Positions 57,212-64,000 of a DNA stretch of 64,000 nt are shown here, piece by piece (positions within the stretch are counted from its first letter, which is position 1; every line of letters starts with the position of its first letter). Source of the stretch: an uncultured Gammaproteobacteria bacterium. GTDB lineage: Bacteria; Pseudomonadota; Gammaproteobacteria; Steroidobacterales; XN24. The DNA lies in assembly GCA_937924335.1 (NCBI GenBank), contig CALDWW010000008.1, positions 28,089 through 92,088 on the forward strand, given 5' to 3'. A program made the translations under genes and the position numbers. The notes below the pieces were generated by a model that worked only from the letters and a program-made list of their open reading frames with translations, was not told the DNA's origin and did no database searches.

Positions 57212-57391
57212 CTACAGGTCCATCAGCACCTCGGCCTCGTGCGCGGATCCGAAGATAATCACGCGGGGTTGCAGGGTCGAGAGCAGCCCGAAGCTCTGCA
57301 CGAACTCCGCCATGCTCTGGCAGATCCGCCGGGACTCCTCCGTGATCTTCTGCTTGCCGATACTGCCGCGGACTCCTTGCCGATCCTTCAT
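57212..57391 (-). pseudogene. LOG-family (TIGR00730) protein, truncated N-terminus only
   Basis: A 59-codon frame begins ATG at 57391 and ends TAG at 57212-57214. Residues 18-50 read ESRRICQSMAEFVQSFG, then LSTLQPRVIIFGSA, which matches the start of LOG-type nucleotide-monophosphate phosphoribohydrolases (ESWRIF-IMAEFVEGF-IFGSA). The frame ends nine residues after the FGSA strand, so the GG-PG and catalytic PGGxGTxxE part, more than 150 residues, is gone; instead dctQ begins 19 bases on. Probably a deletion remnant that abuts the TRAP genes. Too short to be noticed by length. Confidence 0.65.
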
Positions 57392-57405
57392 CCCGAACCG
57401 TCCCT

Positions 57406-57750
57406 CTATGTCTTGCCGGCCGTCTTCTTGTCCAGGCGGCGCAGGAACACGCCCATCTCCCGGGCGGCCTGAAGGTCGCCCTTGCGCTCGGCCGCCGCCA
57501 CGCCCTCGGTCCAGGCAGCCCTGGCCCCGTCATTATCGCGCAGCGCCGCCCGCGCCTTGCCGAGCTGCCGCCAGGCGGCAGAATAGTGTGGATCCAGCTC
57601 GACGGCGCGCTCGAGGTGTTCCGCGGCCGTGGCGCATTCGTCGGTCTTGAGGCACTCGTTGCCAAGGGTGAAGCGGAGCAGGGCGTTGTCCTGTCCGGAT
57701 GCCAGCAAGGCCTCGAGATTGCTGCGCAAGCCCACCGGGGAGCCGGTCAC
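57406..57750 (-). CDS. Small TPR protein coupled to trkH
   Basis: 114 residues with two or three TPR units (NALLRFTLGNECLKTDECATAAEHLERAVELDPHYSAAWRQLGKARAALRDN is split across them) and a basic end. No signal peptide. Family unknown but of a form common in gammaproteobacteria. The start is the GTG at 57750 that overlaps the trkH stop by two bases (GTGA). Confidence 0.8.
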   Translation of the reverse strand: MTGSPVGLRSNLEALLASGQDNALLRFTLGNECLKTDECATAAEHLERAVELDPHYSAAWRQLGKARAALRDNDGARAAWTEGVAAAERKGDLQAAREMGVFLRRLDKKTAGKT

Positions 57751-59336
57751 TTGCGCCAGAATTCGCCGGTGACCAGCACCAGCAGCGTGAAGATCTCCAG
57801 TCGCCCCATGACCATGGCGAGTACGCAGACCCACTTGGCCACCGGTCCGATACTGGCATAGTTGTTCGCGACTTCGCCCAGTCCCGGGCCCAGGTTGTTG
57901 AGAGACGCCGCCACCGCCGAGAACGCCGTGACCTGGTCGAGCCCGGTAAACATCAGCGCCGTGAGCATCATGGCGAACACGACGACATAGGCTGCGAAGA
58001 AACCCCACACGGCCTCGACGACCCGTGACGGAACCGCCCGACCGCTGAGTTTCACGGGGATCTCGGCGTTGGGGTGCAACAGCCGCATCAACTCCCGGTA
58101 GCCCTGCTTGAAGATCAGTACCCAGCGGATGACTTTCATCCCGCCGCCGGTGGAGCCCGCGCAGCCGCCGATGAAGCTGGCGAAGATCAGCATGACGGGC
58201 AGGGCGCCCGGCCACGCGGACGGTGAGTCGGTGGTGAATCCCGTAGTCGTGCCTATCGACACAACGTGGAACAGGCCTTTTCTGAAGGACTCGCTCCAGT
58301 CCGGGAATGTGCCGACGAAATGCAGGTAGCCGATGGTGATCAGCGCGAGCACGGTCAGGATGCGGATGTAGGCATTGAATTCCGAGTCGGTCCGGTAGTT
58401 CGCCAGTACCGCGGTCGGAGAGAAGGGGCGCCTGCGCGTGCGGATCCGCAGGCGCCAACCGCGGATCTCCAGCGGCAGGCTGAGGCGAATCCGCTCCCAG
58501 GCGATGAAATGCAGCGAGAAATTGACCCCCGCGATGAGCATGAAGACGATCGCGACGTACTGGATAGCCGGCTGTTCGAAGAAACCAATGCTCGCGTCGT
58601 GGGTCGAGAAGCCGCCGATGGCGACGGTGCTGAAGCTGTGGGAGATCGCGTCGAATACGTCCATGCCGGCCAGCCAGTAAGACAGGGCGCAGGCGATGGT
58701 GATGATCAGATAGATGATCCACAGCGCCTTGGCCGTCTTGGCGATCCTCGGCGTCAGCTTGGAGTCCTTGACTGGACCCGGCGTCTCCGCCCGGTACAGC
58801 TGCATGCCGCCGATACCGAGCATCGGCAGGATGGCGACGGCCAGCACGATGATGCCCATGCCGCCCAGCCACTGGAGCTGCTGCCGATAGAACAGGATCG
58901 ACTGCGGCAGATCGTCCAGCCCTGTGAGCACGGTGGCGCCGGTGGTCGTCAGCCCCGAGATGCTCTCGAACACCGCGTCCGTCAGCGGCATGTGCGGACT
59001 CTCGGCCACCATCAGCGGCACGGCTCCGGCCGTGCCCAGGCCGAGCCAGAACGCGGACACGACCAGGAACCCGTCACGTATCTTCAGATCCTGCTTGCCA
59101 TGACGGCCGCCGGATCGGGCCGGGTACCAGAGGACGACCCCGGTCAGGAAGATGGCGGCGAAAGCGATGATGAAGGCGCGAGCCGCTCCGTCACCATGCA
59201 TCAGGAATTGCAGTGACCAGGGGTCGGCCGTGGCGGCATAGCCGTAGAGATATGACACGCCCAGCGGCGGCAGCATGAAGAAGCTGAACGCCATCAGCAG
59301 GGCGCCAAGAATCCTCTGGACAGGTGTGAGATTCAT
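57747..59336 (-). CDS. trkH: Trk potassium uptake protein TrkH
   Basis: 529 residues of the K+ channel-like subunit of the Trk system. Four P-loop repeats are visible around the glycines of the filter, such as SGLTTTGATVLTGLD, TVAIGGFSTHDASIGF, IGTTTGFTTDS and SLNNLGPGLGEV. The N-terminal VQRILGALLMAFSFFMLPPLGVSYLYG and C-terminal GRLEIFTLLVLVTGEFWRK match TrkH. It needs TrkA for gating; trkA overlaps its start by one base. Confidence 0.96.
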   Translation of the reverse strand: MNLTPVQRILGALLMAFSFFMLPPLGVSYLYGYAATADPWSLQFLMHGDGAARAFIIAFAAIFLTGVVLWYPARSGGRHGKQDLKIRDGFLVVSAFWLGLGTAGAVPLMVAESPHMPLTDAVFESISGLTTTGATVLTGLDDLPQSILFYRQQLQWLGGMGIIVLAVAILPMLGIGGMQLYRAETPGPVKDSKLTPRIAKTAKALWIIYLIITIACALSYWLAGMDVFDAISHSFSTVAIGGFSTHDASIGFFEQPAIQYVAIVFMLIAGVNFSLHFIAWERIRLSLPLEIRGWRLRIRTRRRPFSPTAVLANYRTDSEFNAYIRILTVLALITIGYLHFVGTFPDWSESFRKGLFHVVSIGTTTGFTTDSPSAWPGALPVMLIFASFIGGCAGSTGGGMKVIRWVLIFKQGYRELMRLLHPNAEIPVKLSGRAVPSRVVEAVWGFFAAYVVVFAMMLTALMFTGLDQVTAFSAVAASLNNLGPGLGEVANNYASIGPVAKWVCVLAMVMGRLEIFTLLVLVTGEFWRK

Positions 59337-60733
59337 TACAGCAGCGTGGGTGAGGGCTGGAACAGCTTCTCTACGGCGCGGATGTACTTCTCGTCGGTCT
59401 CCGTCAGGAACACGATGACGTGATCCTCCGGCTGAATCTCCTCGTCATGGTGAGCCATGATCACGTCGCCGCCCCGCACCAGGGCCGCGATCGTCGCGCC
59501 GGGTGGCAGCTTGATATCCTCGATGGTGCGTCCCACGACGTCCGAGGTCTCGGGCGTCCCGTGGGCGATGGTCTCGAGCGCCTCGGCCGCTCCCTGGCGC
59601 AGTGAGTGGACCTGGACCACGTCGCCCCGCCGTACCTTGGTCAGCAGGGCGCCCAGCGTAATCTGCTGGGGCGATACCGCGATATCGATGTTCTGCCGTT
59701 CCACGATATCCGTGTAGGAGGGCCGGTTGACCAGGGCGATCACCTTCTTGGCGCCCATCCGCTTCGCCAGCAGGGAAGAAAGGATATTGGCCTCCTCCGC
59801 ATTGGTGACCGCACAGAAGACATCGGTGTTCTCGATATTCTCTTCCGCGAGCAACTCTTCGTCGGTGGCGTCCGCCGGCAATACGATCGTCTTGGATAAC
59901 CGCTCCGCGATATAGCGGGCGCGGACCTTGTCACGCTCGAGCAGCTTGACCTGGTTGGTAGTCTCCAGCCGCTTGGCCAGCTGGTAACCGATGTTGCCGC
60001 CGCCGGCGATGATGACCCGCCGGATCGGGTGCTCCAGCTTGCGCAGCTCGCTCATCATCACGCGGATGTCCTTGCGGGCGGCTATGAAGAAGACGATATC
60101 GTTCTCTCTCAGTACCGTGTCGCCCTCGGGCAGGATGCTGTCCCGATTGCCGTCCGCACGACGCCGGTAGATCGCGGCCACGCGGGCGTCGGTGTGCGGG
60201 ATATGCCGTCTGAGCTGCCTGAGTTCCTGGCCGACGAGCAGACCGCCGCGATGCGCCACGACGCCGGCGAGCCGGACTTTGCCGTTGGCGAAGTTCAACA
60301 CCTGCAGGGCGCCCGGATAGTGGATCAGCTGCTCGATGTACTCGGTCACCAGCTGTTCGGGGCTGATGATCTCGTCCACCGGGATGGCTTCCGGGCTGAA
60401 CAGCCTCGTCGTCGAGGTGTATTCGATTGAGCGGATGCGCGCGATCTTGGTCGGCGTCCTGAACAGGGTGTAGGCGACCTGGCAGGCCAGCATGTTGACT
60501 TCGTCGCTGTCGGTCAGGGCGATGACGATGTCCGCGTCGGCACCGCCGGCCTGCGTGAGCACCTGCGGATGGGCCGCATGGCCCTGCACCGTGCGGATGT
60601 CCAGCCGATCCTGCAGTTCCCGGAGGCGATCGCCGTCAAAGTCCACGACCGTGACCTCGTTGGCCTCGGATCGCGACAGGTCGTAGGCGGCTGACGATCC
60701 CACCTGGCCTGCACCGAGTATCAGTATGTTCAT
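59336..60733 (-). CDS. trkA: Trk system NAD-binding regulator TrkA
   Basis: 465 residues: two RCK_N/RCK_C units, each with a Rossmann nucleotide-binding fold; the first begins MNILILGAGQVGSSAAYDL and the second IRRVIIAGGGNIGYQLAKRL. It binds NAD(H)/ATP and gates TrkH on the cytosolic face. The stop codon overlaps the trkH start by one base, so the two are translated together. Confidence 0.97.
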   Translation of the reverse strand: MNILILGAGQVGSSAAYDLSRSEANEVTVVDFDGDRLRELQDRLDIRTVQGHAAHPQVLTQAGGADADIVIALTDSDEVNMLACQVAYTLFRTPTKIARIRSIEYTSTTRLFSPEAIPVDEIISPEQLVTEYIEQLIHYPGALQVLNFANGKVRLAGVVAHRGGLLVGQELRQLRRHIPHTDARVAAIYRRRADGNRDSILPEGDTVLRENDIVFFIAARKDIRVMMSELRKLEHPIRRVIIAGGGNIGYQLAKRLETTNQVKLLERDKVRARYIAERLSKTIVLPADATDEELLAEENIENTDVFCAVTNAEEANILSSLLAKRMGAKKVIALVNRPSYTDIVERQNIDIAVSPQQITLGALLTKVRRGDVVQVHSLRQGAAEALETIAHGTPETSDVVGRTIEDIKLPPGATIAALVRGGDVIMAHHDEEIQPEDHVIVFLTETDEKYIRAVEKLFQPSPTLL

Positions 60734-60786
60734 GCTTTTTCTGGCGGCGCGGGCTTCGCCCCGTGGTTATCAGGGCGCGCCCAATG

Positions 60787-62949
60787 TTACATCAGTTCGA
60801 GCCTTGCGTAGGCGAGCACCAGCCACTTGGCGCCGGCGCGCTCAAAGTTCACGTGGACCCGGGCGTGCTGCCCCTGGCCCTCACACTCCATGATCACGCC
60901 TTCTCCGAACTTGCCGTGGCGCACCCGCTGGCCCAGCCGGATGCCGTCCGGCGCCGGCTCCTGCGGCCGCTTCGGCCGGAAGACCGTCCGGCTCACCGGC
61001 CGGCTGACATGGATGGCCGGCCGGATCTCCTCGACGAACTCCTGCGGCACCTCGTTGAGGAACCGCGAGGGCAGGCCGAAGTTGTCGCTGCCGTGCAGCC
61101 GGCGTTGCTCTGCATAGGTGAGATACAGCTCCCGCATCGCCCGCGTCATGCCGACATAGCAGAGGCGTCGCTCCTCCTCCAGTCCGGCCGGCTCGCGGAT
61201 CGAGCGCTGGTGGGGGAACAGGCCGTCCTCCATGCCGCACAGGAAGACCACGGGGAACTCGAGACCCTTGGCCGAATGCAGCGTCATGAGCTGTACGCAG
61301 TCCTCCCAGGCGTCGCCCTGGCCTTCGCCCGCCTCCAGCGCGGCATGGCTCAAGAACTCGTCCAGCGGCCGCATCTCCGAGTCCGGCGCGGGATCGAAGC
61401 CGCGCGCTGCGCTGACCAGTTCGTAGAGGTTCTCGACCCGGCCTTCGCCGCGCTCGGTCTTGTCCTTGCCGTGATGGGCGAGCAGGCCCGACGTGTTGAT
61501 CACGTGGTCGACCTGTTCGTGCAGTTCCAGTTCCCGGGTGTCCCGATCCAGCACCTGAACGAGGTTCAGGAATGCCATCACCGCCGAGCCGGCGCGGCTG
61601 CTCAGCCCGTCGGACACCACGGCGCCGGCCGCCCGCCACAGGGAGGTCGCATTGGCGCGGGCATAGTCGCGGATGATCTCTACCGTGCGCGCGCCGATGC
61701 CGCGGGTCGGCAGGTTCACCACGCGTTCGAAGGAGGTGTCATCGTCCCGGTTCGCGATCAGCCGCAGGTAGGCCAGCGCGTCCTTGATCTCTGCACGCTC
61801 GAAGAACCGCAGGCCGCCGTAGACCCGGTAGGGCAGGTTGGCGTTCAGCAGGCTCTCTTCGAACACCCGTGACTGGGCGTTGGAGCGGTACAGGATCGCC
61901 ATGTCGCTGCGGGCGCCGCCGCCGTCCGACAGCGCCTTGATCTTGCCAACGACGAAATTGGCCTCGTCGCGCTCGTTGAAAGCCGCATAGATACGGATCG
62001 GATCGCCGTCCGGCCCCTCCGTCCATAGCTCCTTGCCCATGCGCGAGGTGTTGTTGGTGATCAGCGCGTTGGCGGCGTTGAGGATCGTGGCGGTTGACCG
62101 GTAGTTCTGCTCCAGCCGCACGATGCGCGTGCCGGGGAAATCCTTCGGATAGCGCTGGATGTTCTCGATCCGGGCGCCGCGCCAGGCATAGATCGACTGA
62201 TCGTCATCGCCGACGAAGAACGTATTGCTGGTGGTGCCGGCCAGCATCCTCAGCCAGGCATACTGGATCGTGTTGGTGTCCTGGAACTCGTCCACGAGCA
62301 GGTGCTTGAAGCGATTCCGGTAGTGGTCCAGCAGGTCTTCGTTGTTGAGCCACAGCTCGTGGGCCCGCAGCAGCAACTCGCCGAAGTCCACCAGGCCGGC
62401 GCGCTGGCAGACTTCCTCGTAGGCGGCATAGATGCGCACCATCTGCTGGCGCTGCTCATCCCGGCCGGGATCGACATGGTCGGGGCGCTGGCCCTCGTCC
62501 TTGCGGGCATTGATGAACCACTGGACCTCACGCGGCACCCAGCGGGTGTCGTCCAGGTCCAGACCGCGGATGACGCGCCGGACCACGCGCCGCTGATCCT
62601 CGGCATCCAGGATGGTGAAGGTCTGCGGCAGATCGGCTTCGCGCCAGTGGATTCGCAGCAGCCGGTGGGCGAGGCCGTGGAAGGTGCCGATCCAAAGATG
62701 CGCGGCCGGCATCTCCAGCAGCCCCTCGATGCGGTTGCGCATCTCGGCAGCGGCCTTGTTGGTGAAGGTGACCGCCAGCACGCTGCGCGGCGACAGGCCA
62801 TCCACGCGCACCAGCCAGGCGACCCTATGGGCCAGCACGCGGGTCTTGCCGCTGCCGGCGCCGGCCAGCACCAGCACAGGCCCCGGCTCGGCCGTGACGG
62901 CCTCGCGCTGGGGGTCGTTGAGGGGGTCGAGGATGGCGGTGACGTCCAT
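60787..62949 (-). CDS. uvrD: DNA helicase II UvrD
   Basis: 720 residues, the size of E. coli UvrD, an SF1A 3'-5' helicase of mismatch and excision repair. Motifs: Walker A AGAGSGKTRVLAHR (29-), Ia and II (LLVDEFQDTNTIQY), III (VGDDDQSIYAWRGA), IV (RLEQNYRS), V (TLHSAKGLEFPVVF) and VI (CYVGMTRAMRELYL). The start ATG at 62949 gives MDVTAILDPLNDPQREAV, the family N-terminus, although the frame is open to 63093. It is next to the integron remnant on the same strand. Confidence 0.97.
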   Translation of the reverse strand: MDVTAILDPLNDPQREAVTAEPGPVLVLAGAGSGKTRVLAHRVAWLVRVDGLSPRSVLAVTFTNKAAAEMRNRIEGLLEMPAAHLWIGTFHGLAHRLLRIHWREADLPQTFTILDAEDQRRVVRRVIRGLDLDDTRWVPREVQWFINARKDEGQRPDHVDPGRDEQRQQMVRIYAAYEEVCQRAGLVDFGELLLRAHELWLNNEDLLDHYRNRFKHLLVDEFQDTNTIQYAWLRMLAGTTSNTFFVGDDDQSIYAWRGARIENIQRYPKDFPGTRIVRLEQNYRSTATILNAANALITNNTSRMGKELWTEGPDGDPIRIYAAFNERDEANFVVGKIKALSDGGGARSDMAILYRSNAQSRVFEESLLNANLPYRVYGGLRFFERAEIKDALAYLRLIANRDDDTSFERVVNLPTRGIGARTVEIIRDYARANATSLWRAAGAVVSDGLSSRAGSAVMAFLNLVQVLDRDTRELELHEQVDHVINTSGLLAHHGKDKTERGEGRVENLYELVSAARGFDPAPDSEMRPLDEFLSHAALEAGEGQGDAWEDCVQLMTLHSAKGLEFPVVFLCGMEDGLFPHQRSIREPAGLEEERRLCYVGMTRAMRELYLTYAEQRRLHGSDNFGLPSRFLNEVPQEFVEEIRPAIHVSRPVSRTVFRPKRPQEPAPDGIRLGQRVRHGKFGEGVIMECEGQGQHARVHVNFERAGAKWLVLAYARLELM

Positions 62950-63010
62950 CGGGGGGATTCTACCTGTAGCGGTGGGGTGGTGGGGACCGGCAAATGTCGG
63001 TGGGCGGGCA

Positions 63011-63359
63011 CGAGCCAGGCATCGACCTCCCGACGGCTCGCTACCACCGGCAGCCGCTTCGGTCGCTTCGCCCGGACGATGTTCTCCATCCACGGCAACT
63101 CGATCTCGAGGACCTGCCGGTACAGGAAGAGGATCTCCGACAGCGCCTGGTTCTGCGTCGACGAAGACACCTTCCGGTTGACCGCCAGGTGGGTCAGGTA
63201 CGCTTCCACCTCCGCAGCGCCCATGTCACCGGGATAACGCTTGCCATGGAACAGGATGAACCGCCTGATCCAATGGACGTAGGTCTTCTCTGTACGGTAG
63301 CTGTAGCGCAGCCGGCGTATACGGTCGCGGACCTGGTCGAGGAGGCGCGGCTTGTGAGT
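63011..63359 (-). pseudogene. Integron integrase intI, N-terminal remnant
   Basis: On the minus strand, from just after a TGA at 63360-63362, a frame reads KPRLLDQVRDRIRRLRYSYR, then TYVHWIRRFILFHGKRYPGD, MGAAEVEAYLTHLAVNRKVS and LPWMENIVRAKRPKRLPVV, ending near REVDAWL at 63011. This aligns with roughly residues 14-125 of IntI1: the SAM-like core-binding domain. There is no start codon before ATG 63224, and the whole catalytic domain with the R-H-R-Y tetrad is missing. So the integrase is dead or deleted. Its orientation, away from the cassette at 63.5 kb, is that of an integron. Confidence 0.85.
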
Positions 63360-63512
63360 TCACATATCGCGTTGGCGCCCAGGACCTGCTATCTATGTGG
63401 TCTGGCGCGCACACATAAGGGAATCAAAGAACTTCAATGAGCACCACCAGACTAAACCCCGTTTTCCTCCCAGTTAATTGCCCCATTTCGGGCATCTACT
63501 AGAAAGTTAGGT
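63360..63512. other. Probable attI region with GTTAGGT recombination core
   Basis: About 150 bases between the intI remnant and the first cassette. At its right end, 63506-63512 reads GTTAGGT, a perfect GTTRRRY core; recombination would cut after the G, so the cassette begins at 63507. There is no R''/L''/L' pattern to the left, so it is not an attC, and the attachment site attI is the natural reading. A promoter for the cassette would lie here or in the lost part of intI; I could not identify it. Confidence 0.65.
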
Positions 63513-63524
63513 GGCGACTCGAAT

Positions 63525-63914
63525 ATGACAAATTACGAATCACTTGACGCTTTTACGTCTCACATGAATCTAGTTCATGTCTATTTCGCGTCGTTCATTT
63601 CGGTAACTTCGGCATTTCTAGTGGTCGTTCATATGGCTTCGAAGCGGTTACCGAAATTGATCGCGAATCTTGTGCTCGCACTATACGTTTTCGCCTCAAT
63701 CTTCTTTCTAGTGAACTTCCAAAGGTCGTTCACAATGACCATAGGTGTCCGAGACTACATGACGTCCTCGAACATGTCTTGGTACCCTGCTGTCACTGAG
63801 CCCAAGTGGATAATGCCCAGTACAATGTGGGTCGGCGTGACTGTAATGACCGCATTAGCCGCCGGAGCCATTTGGTACTTTTTCTCCAGAAAAAAGATGC
63901 TAAGAGGTGCATAG
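63525..63914 (+). CDS. Integron cassette gene, 129-residue three-helix membrane protein
   Basis: Unrecognised family. Three membrane segments: about 16-37 (VHVYFASFISVTSAFLVVVHMA), 44-66 and 98-120, with a polar loop (residues 67-97, MTIGVRDYMTSSNMSWYPAV) between the second and third and a basic end (SRKKMLRGA). ATG at 63525, 19 bases after the core site. Codon use is plainly poorer in G and C than in the flanking chromosome, and the gene fills one cassette between the 63506 core and the attC at 63975. Similar small membrane proteins are frequent in integron arrays and their roles are unknown. Confidence 0.85.
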   Translation: MTNYESLDAFTSHMNLVHVYFASFISVTSAFLVVVHMASKRLPKLIANLVLALYVFASIFFLVNFQRSFTMTIGVRDYMTSSNMSWYPAVTEPKWIMPSTMWVGVTVMTALAAGAIWYFFSRKKMLRGA

Positions 63915-63974
63915 TCGAGTACCGGCACCACTCATGCATTTGTTCGTAATACGGAACGGCGCAGTAAACACACT

Positions 63975-64000
63975 GCCACCTAACAAGTCGTTGGAGACGG
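63975..64000 (+). repeat. attC site (59-base element), left part, cut by the window edge
   Basis: GCCACCTAAC at 63975-63984 contains ACCTAAC, a perfect RYYYAAC (R'') core, and is the exact reverse complement of GTTAGGTGGC at 63506-63515, the start of the cassette, as expected when a cassette's own attC has been split by insertion. It is followed by AAGTCGTTGGAGACGG, which matches the L'' region of known attC sites such as aadA (AATTCGTTCAAGCCG). The right half lies outside the window. Confidence 0.88.

Noticed and set aside
60846..60860. AGTTCACGTGGACCC in uvrD, another CACGTG palindrome
   Set aside because: The outer bases do not match parS; only the six-base core is shared.
63465..63485. 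GTTAATT in the attI region as a second recombination core
   Set aside because: GTTRRRY requires a purine at the sixth position; T is present, and no partner R'' core lies at attC distance.

Overview
The window is a GC-rich piece of a gammaproteobacterial chromosome spanning the replication-origin neighbourhood. The evidence is the block rpmH-rnpA-yidD-yidC-mnmE on the minus strand diverging from dnaA-dnaN-recF-gyrB on the plus strand, the conserved blocks glyQ-glyS-gmhB-plsC and yibN-grxC-secB-gpsA, and an 805-residue GyrB carrying the long Gram-negative insertion. I cannot name genus or family. No rRNA, tRNA or CRISPR was recognised, and base composition was judged by eye, not computed.

Layout. 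1-10.7 kb: end of a GGDEF gene, the origin gene block, DnaA boxes on both sides of dnaA with an AT-rich stretch before dnaN (candidate oriC), and two parS-like 16-mers at the two ends of the recF region. The only usual start codon for rnpA lies inside rpmH. 10.9-15.2 kb: phospholipid acylation, heptose synthesis and glycyl-tRNA synthetase. 15.2-20.1 kb: the nitrogen regulon, glnA with a sigma-54 promoter and two NtrC sites, then a DUF4124 gene, glnL and glnG. 20.1-28.6 kb: a methyltransferase, a class 1-type dihydroorotate dehydrogenase, trmL, gpsA-secB-grxC-yibN, and the divergent cell-envelope run envC-ctpA-yibQ-DJ-1. 28.6-38.9 kb: small membrane proteins, a second GGDEF protein, two repeat-fused 2-oxoglutarate oxygenases, RidA, transaldolase, a ComB-family phosphatase, a GST remnant and a HEPN-like protein. 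38.9-45.6 kb: Na/phosphate cotransporter, PPK2 polyphosphate kinase, an encapsulin-type ferritin without shell or targeting tail, FieF and several small membrane proteins. 45.6-53.2 kb: a peptide-use cluster (OPT transporter, ACE-like peptidase lipoprotein, POT transporter), then tatABC and dtd. 53.5-57.4 kb: a TRAP transporter whose binding protein and membrane genes face each other across a beheaded glycosyltransferase, plus a truncated LOG-family gene. 57.4-63 kb: a TPR protein, trkH, trkA, uvrD.

The last kilobase is the most distinctive part. Upstream of uvrD lies the decayed N-terminal third of an integron integrase on the minus strand, then a GTTRRRY recombination core, then a compositionally different plus-strand gene for a 129-residue membrane protein of unknown function, then the beginning of an attC site that runs off the window. 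This is the platform end of a chromosomal integron with its first cassette.

Themes that link genes: replication start and segregation (dnaA, dnaN, oriC, parS); nitrogen status (NtrB/NtrC acting on glnA); phosphate and polyphosphate (Na/Pi transport next to PPK2); iron storage and efflux (EncFtn next to FieF); peptide uptake (OPT, M2 peptidase, POT); potassium uptake (TrkH, TrkA).
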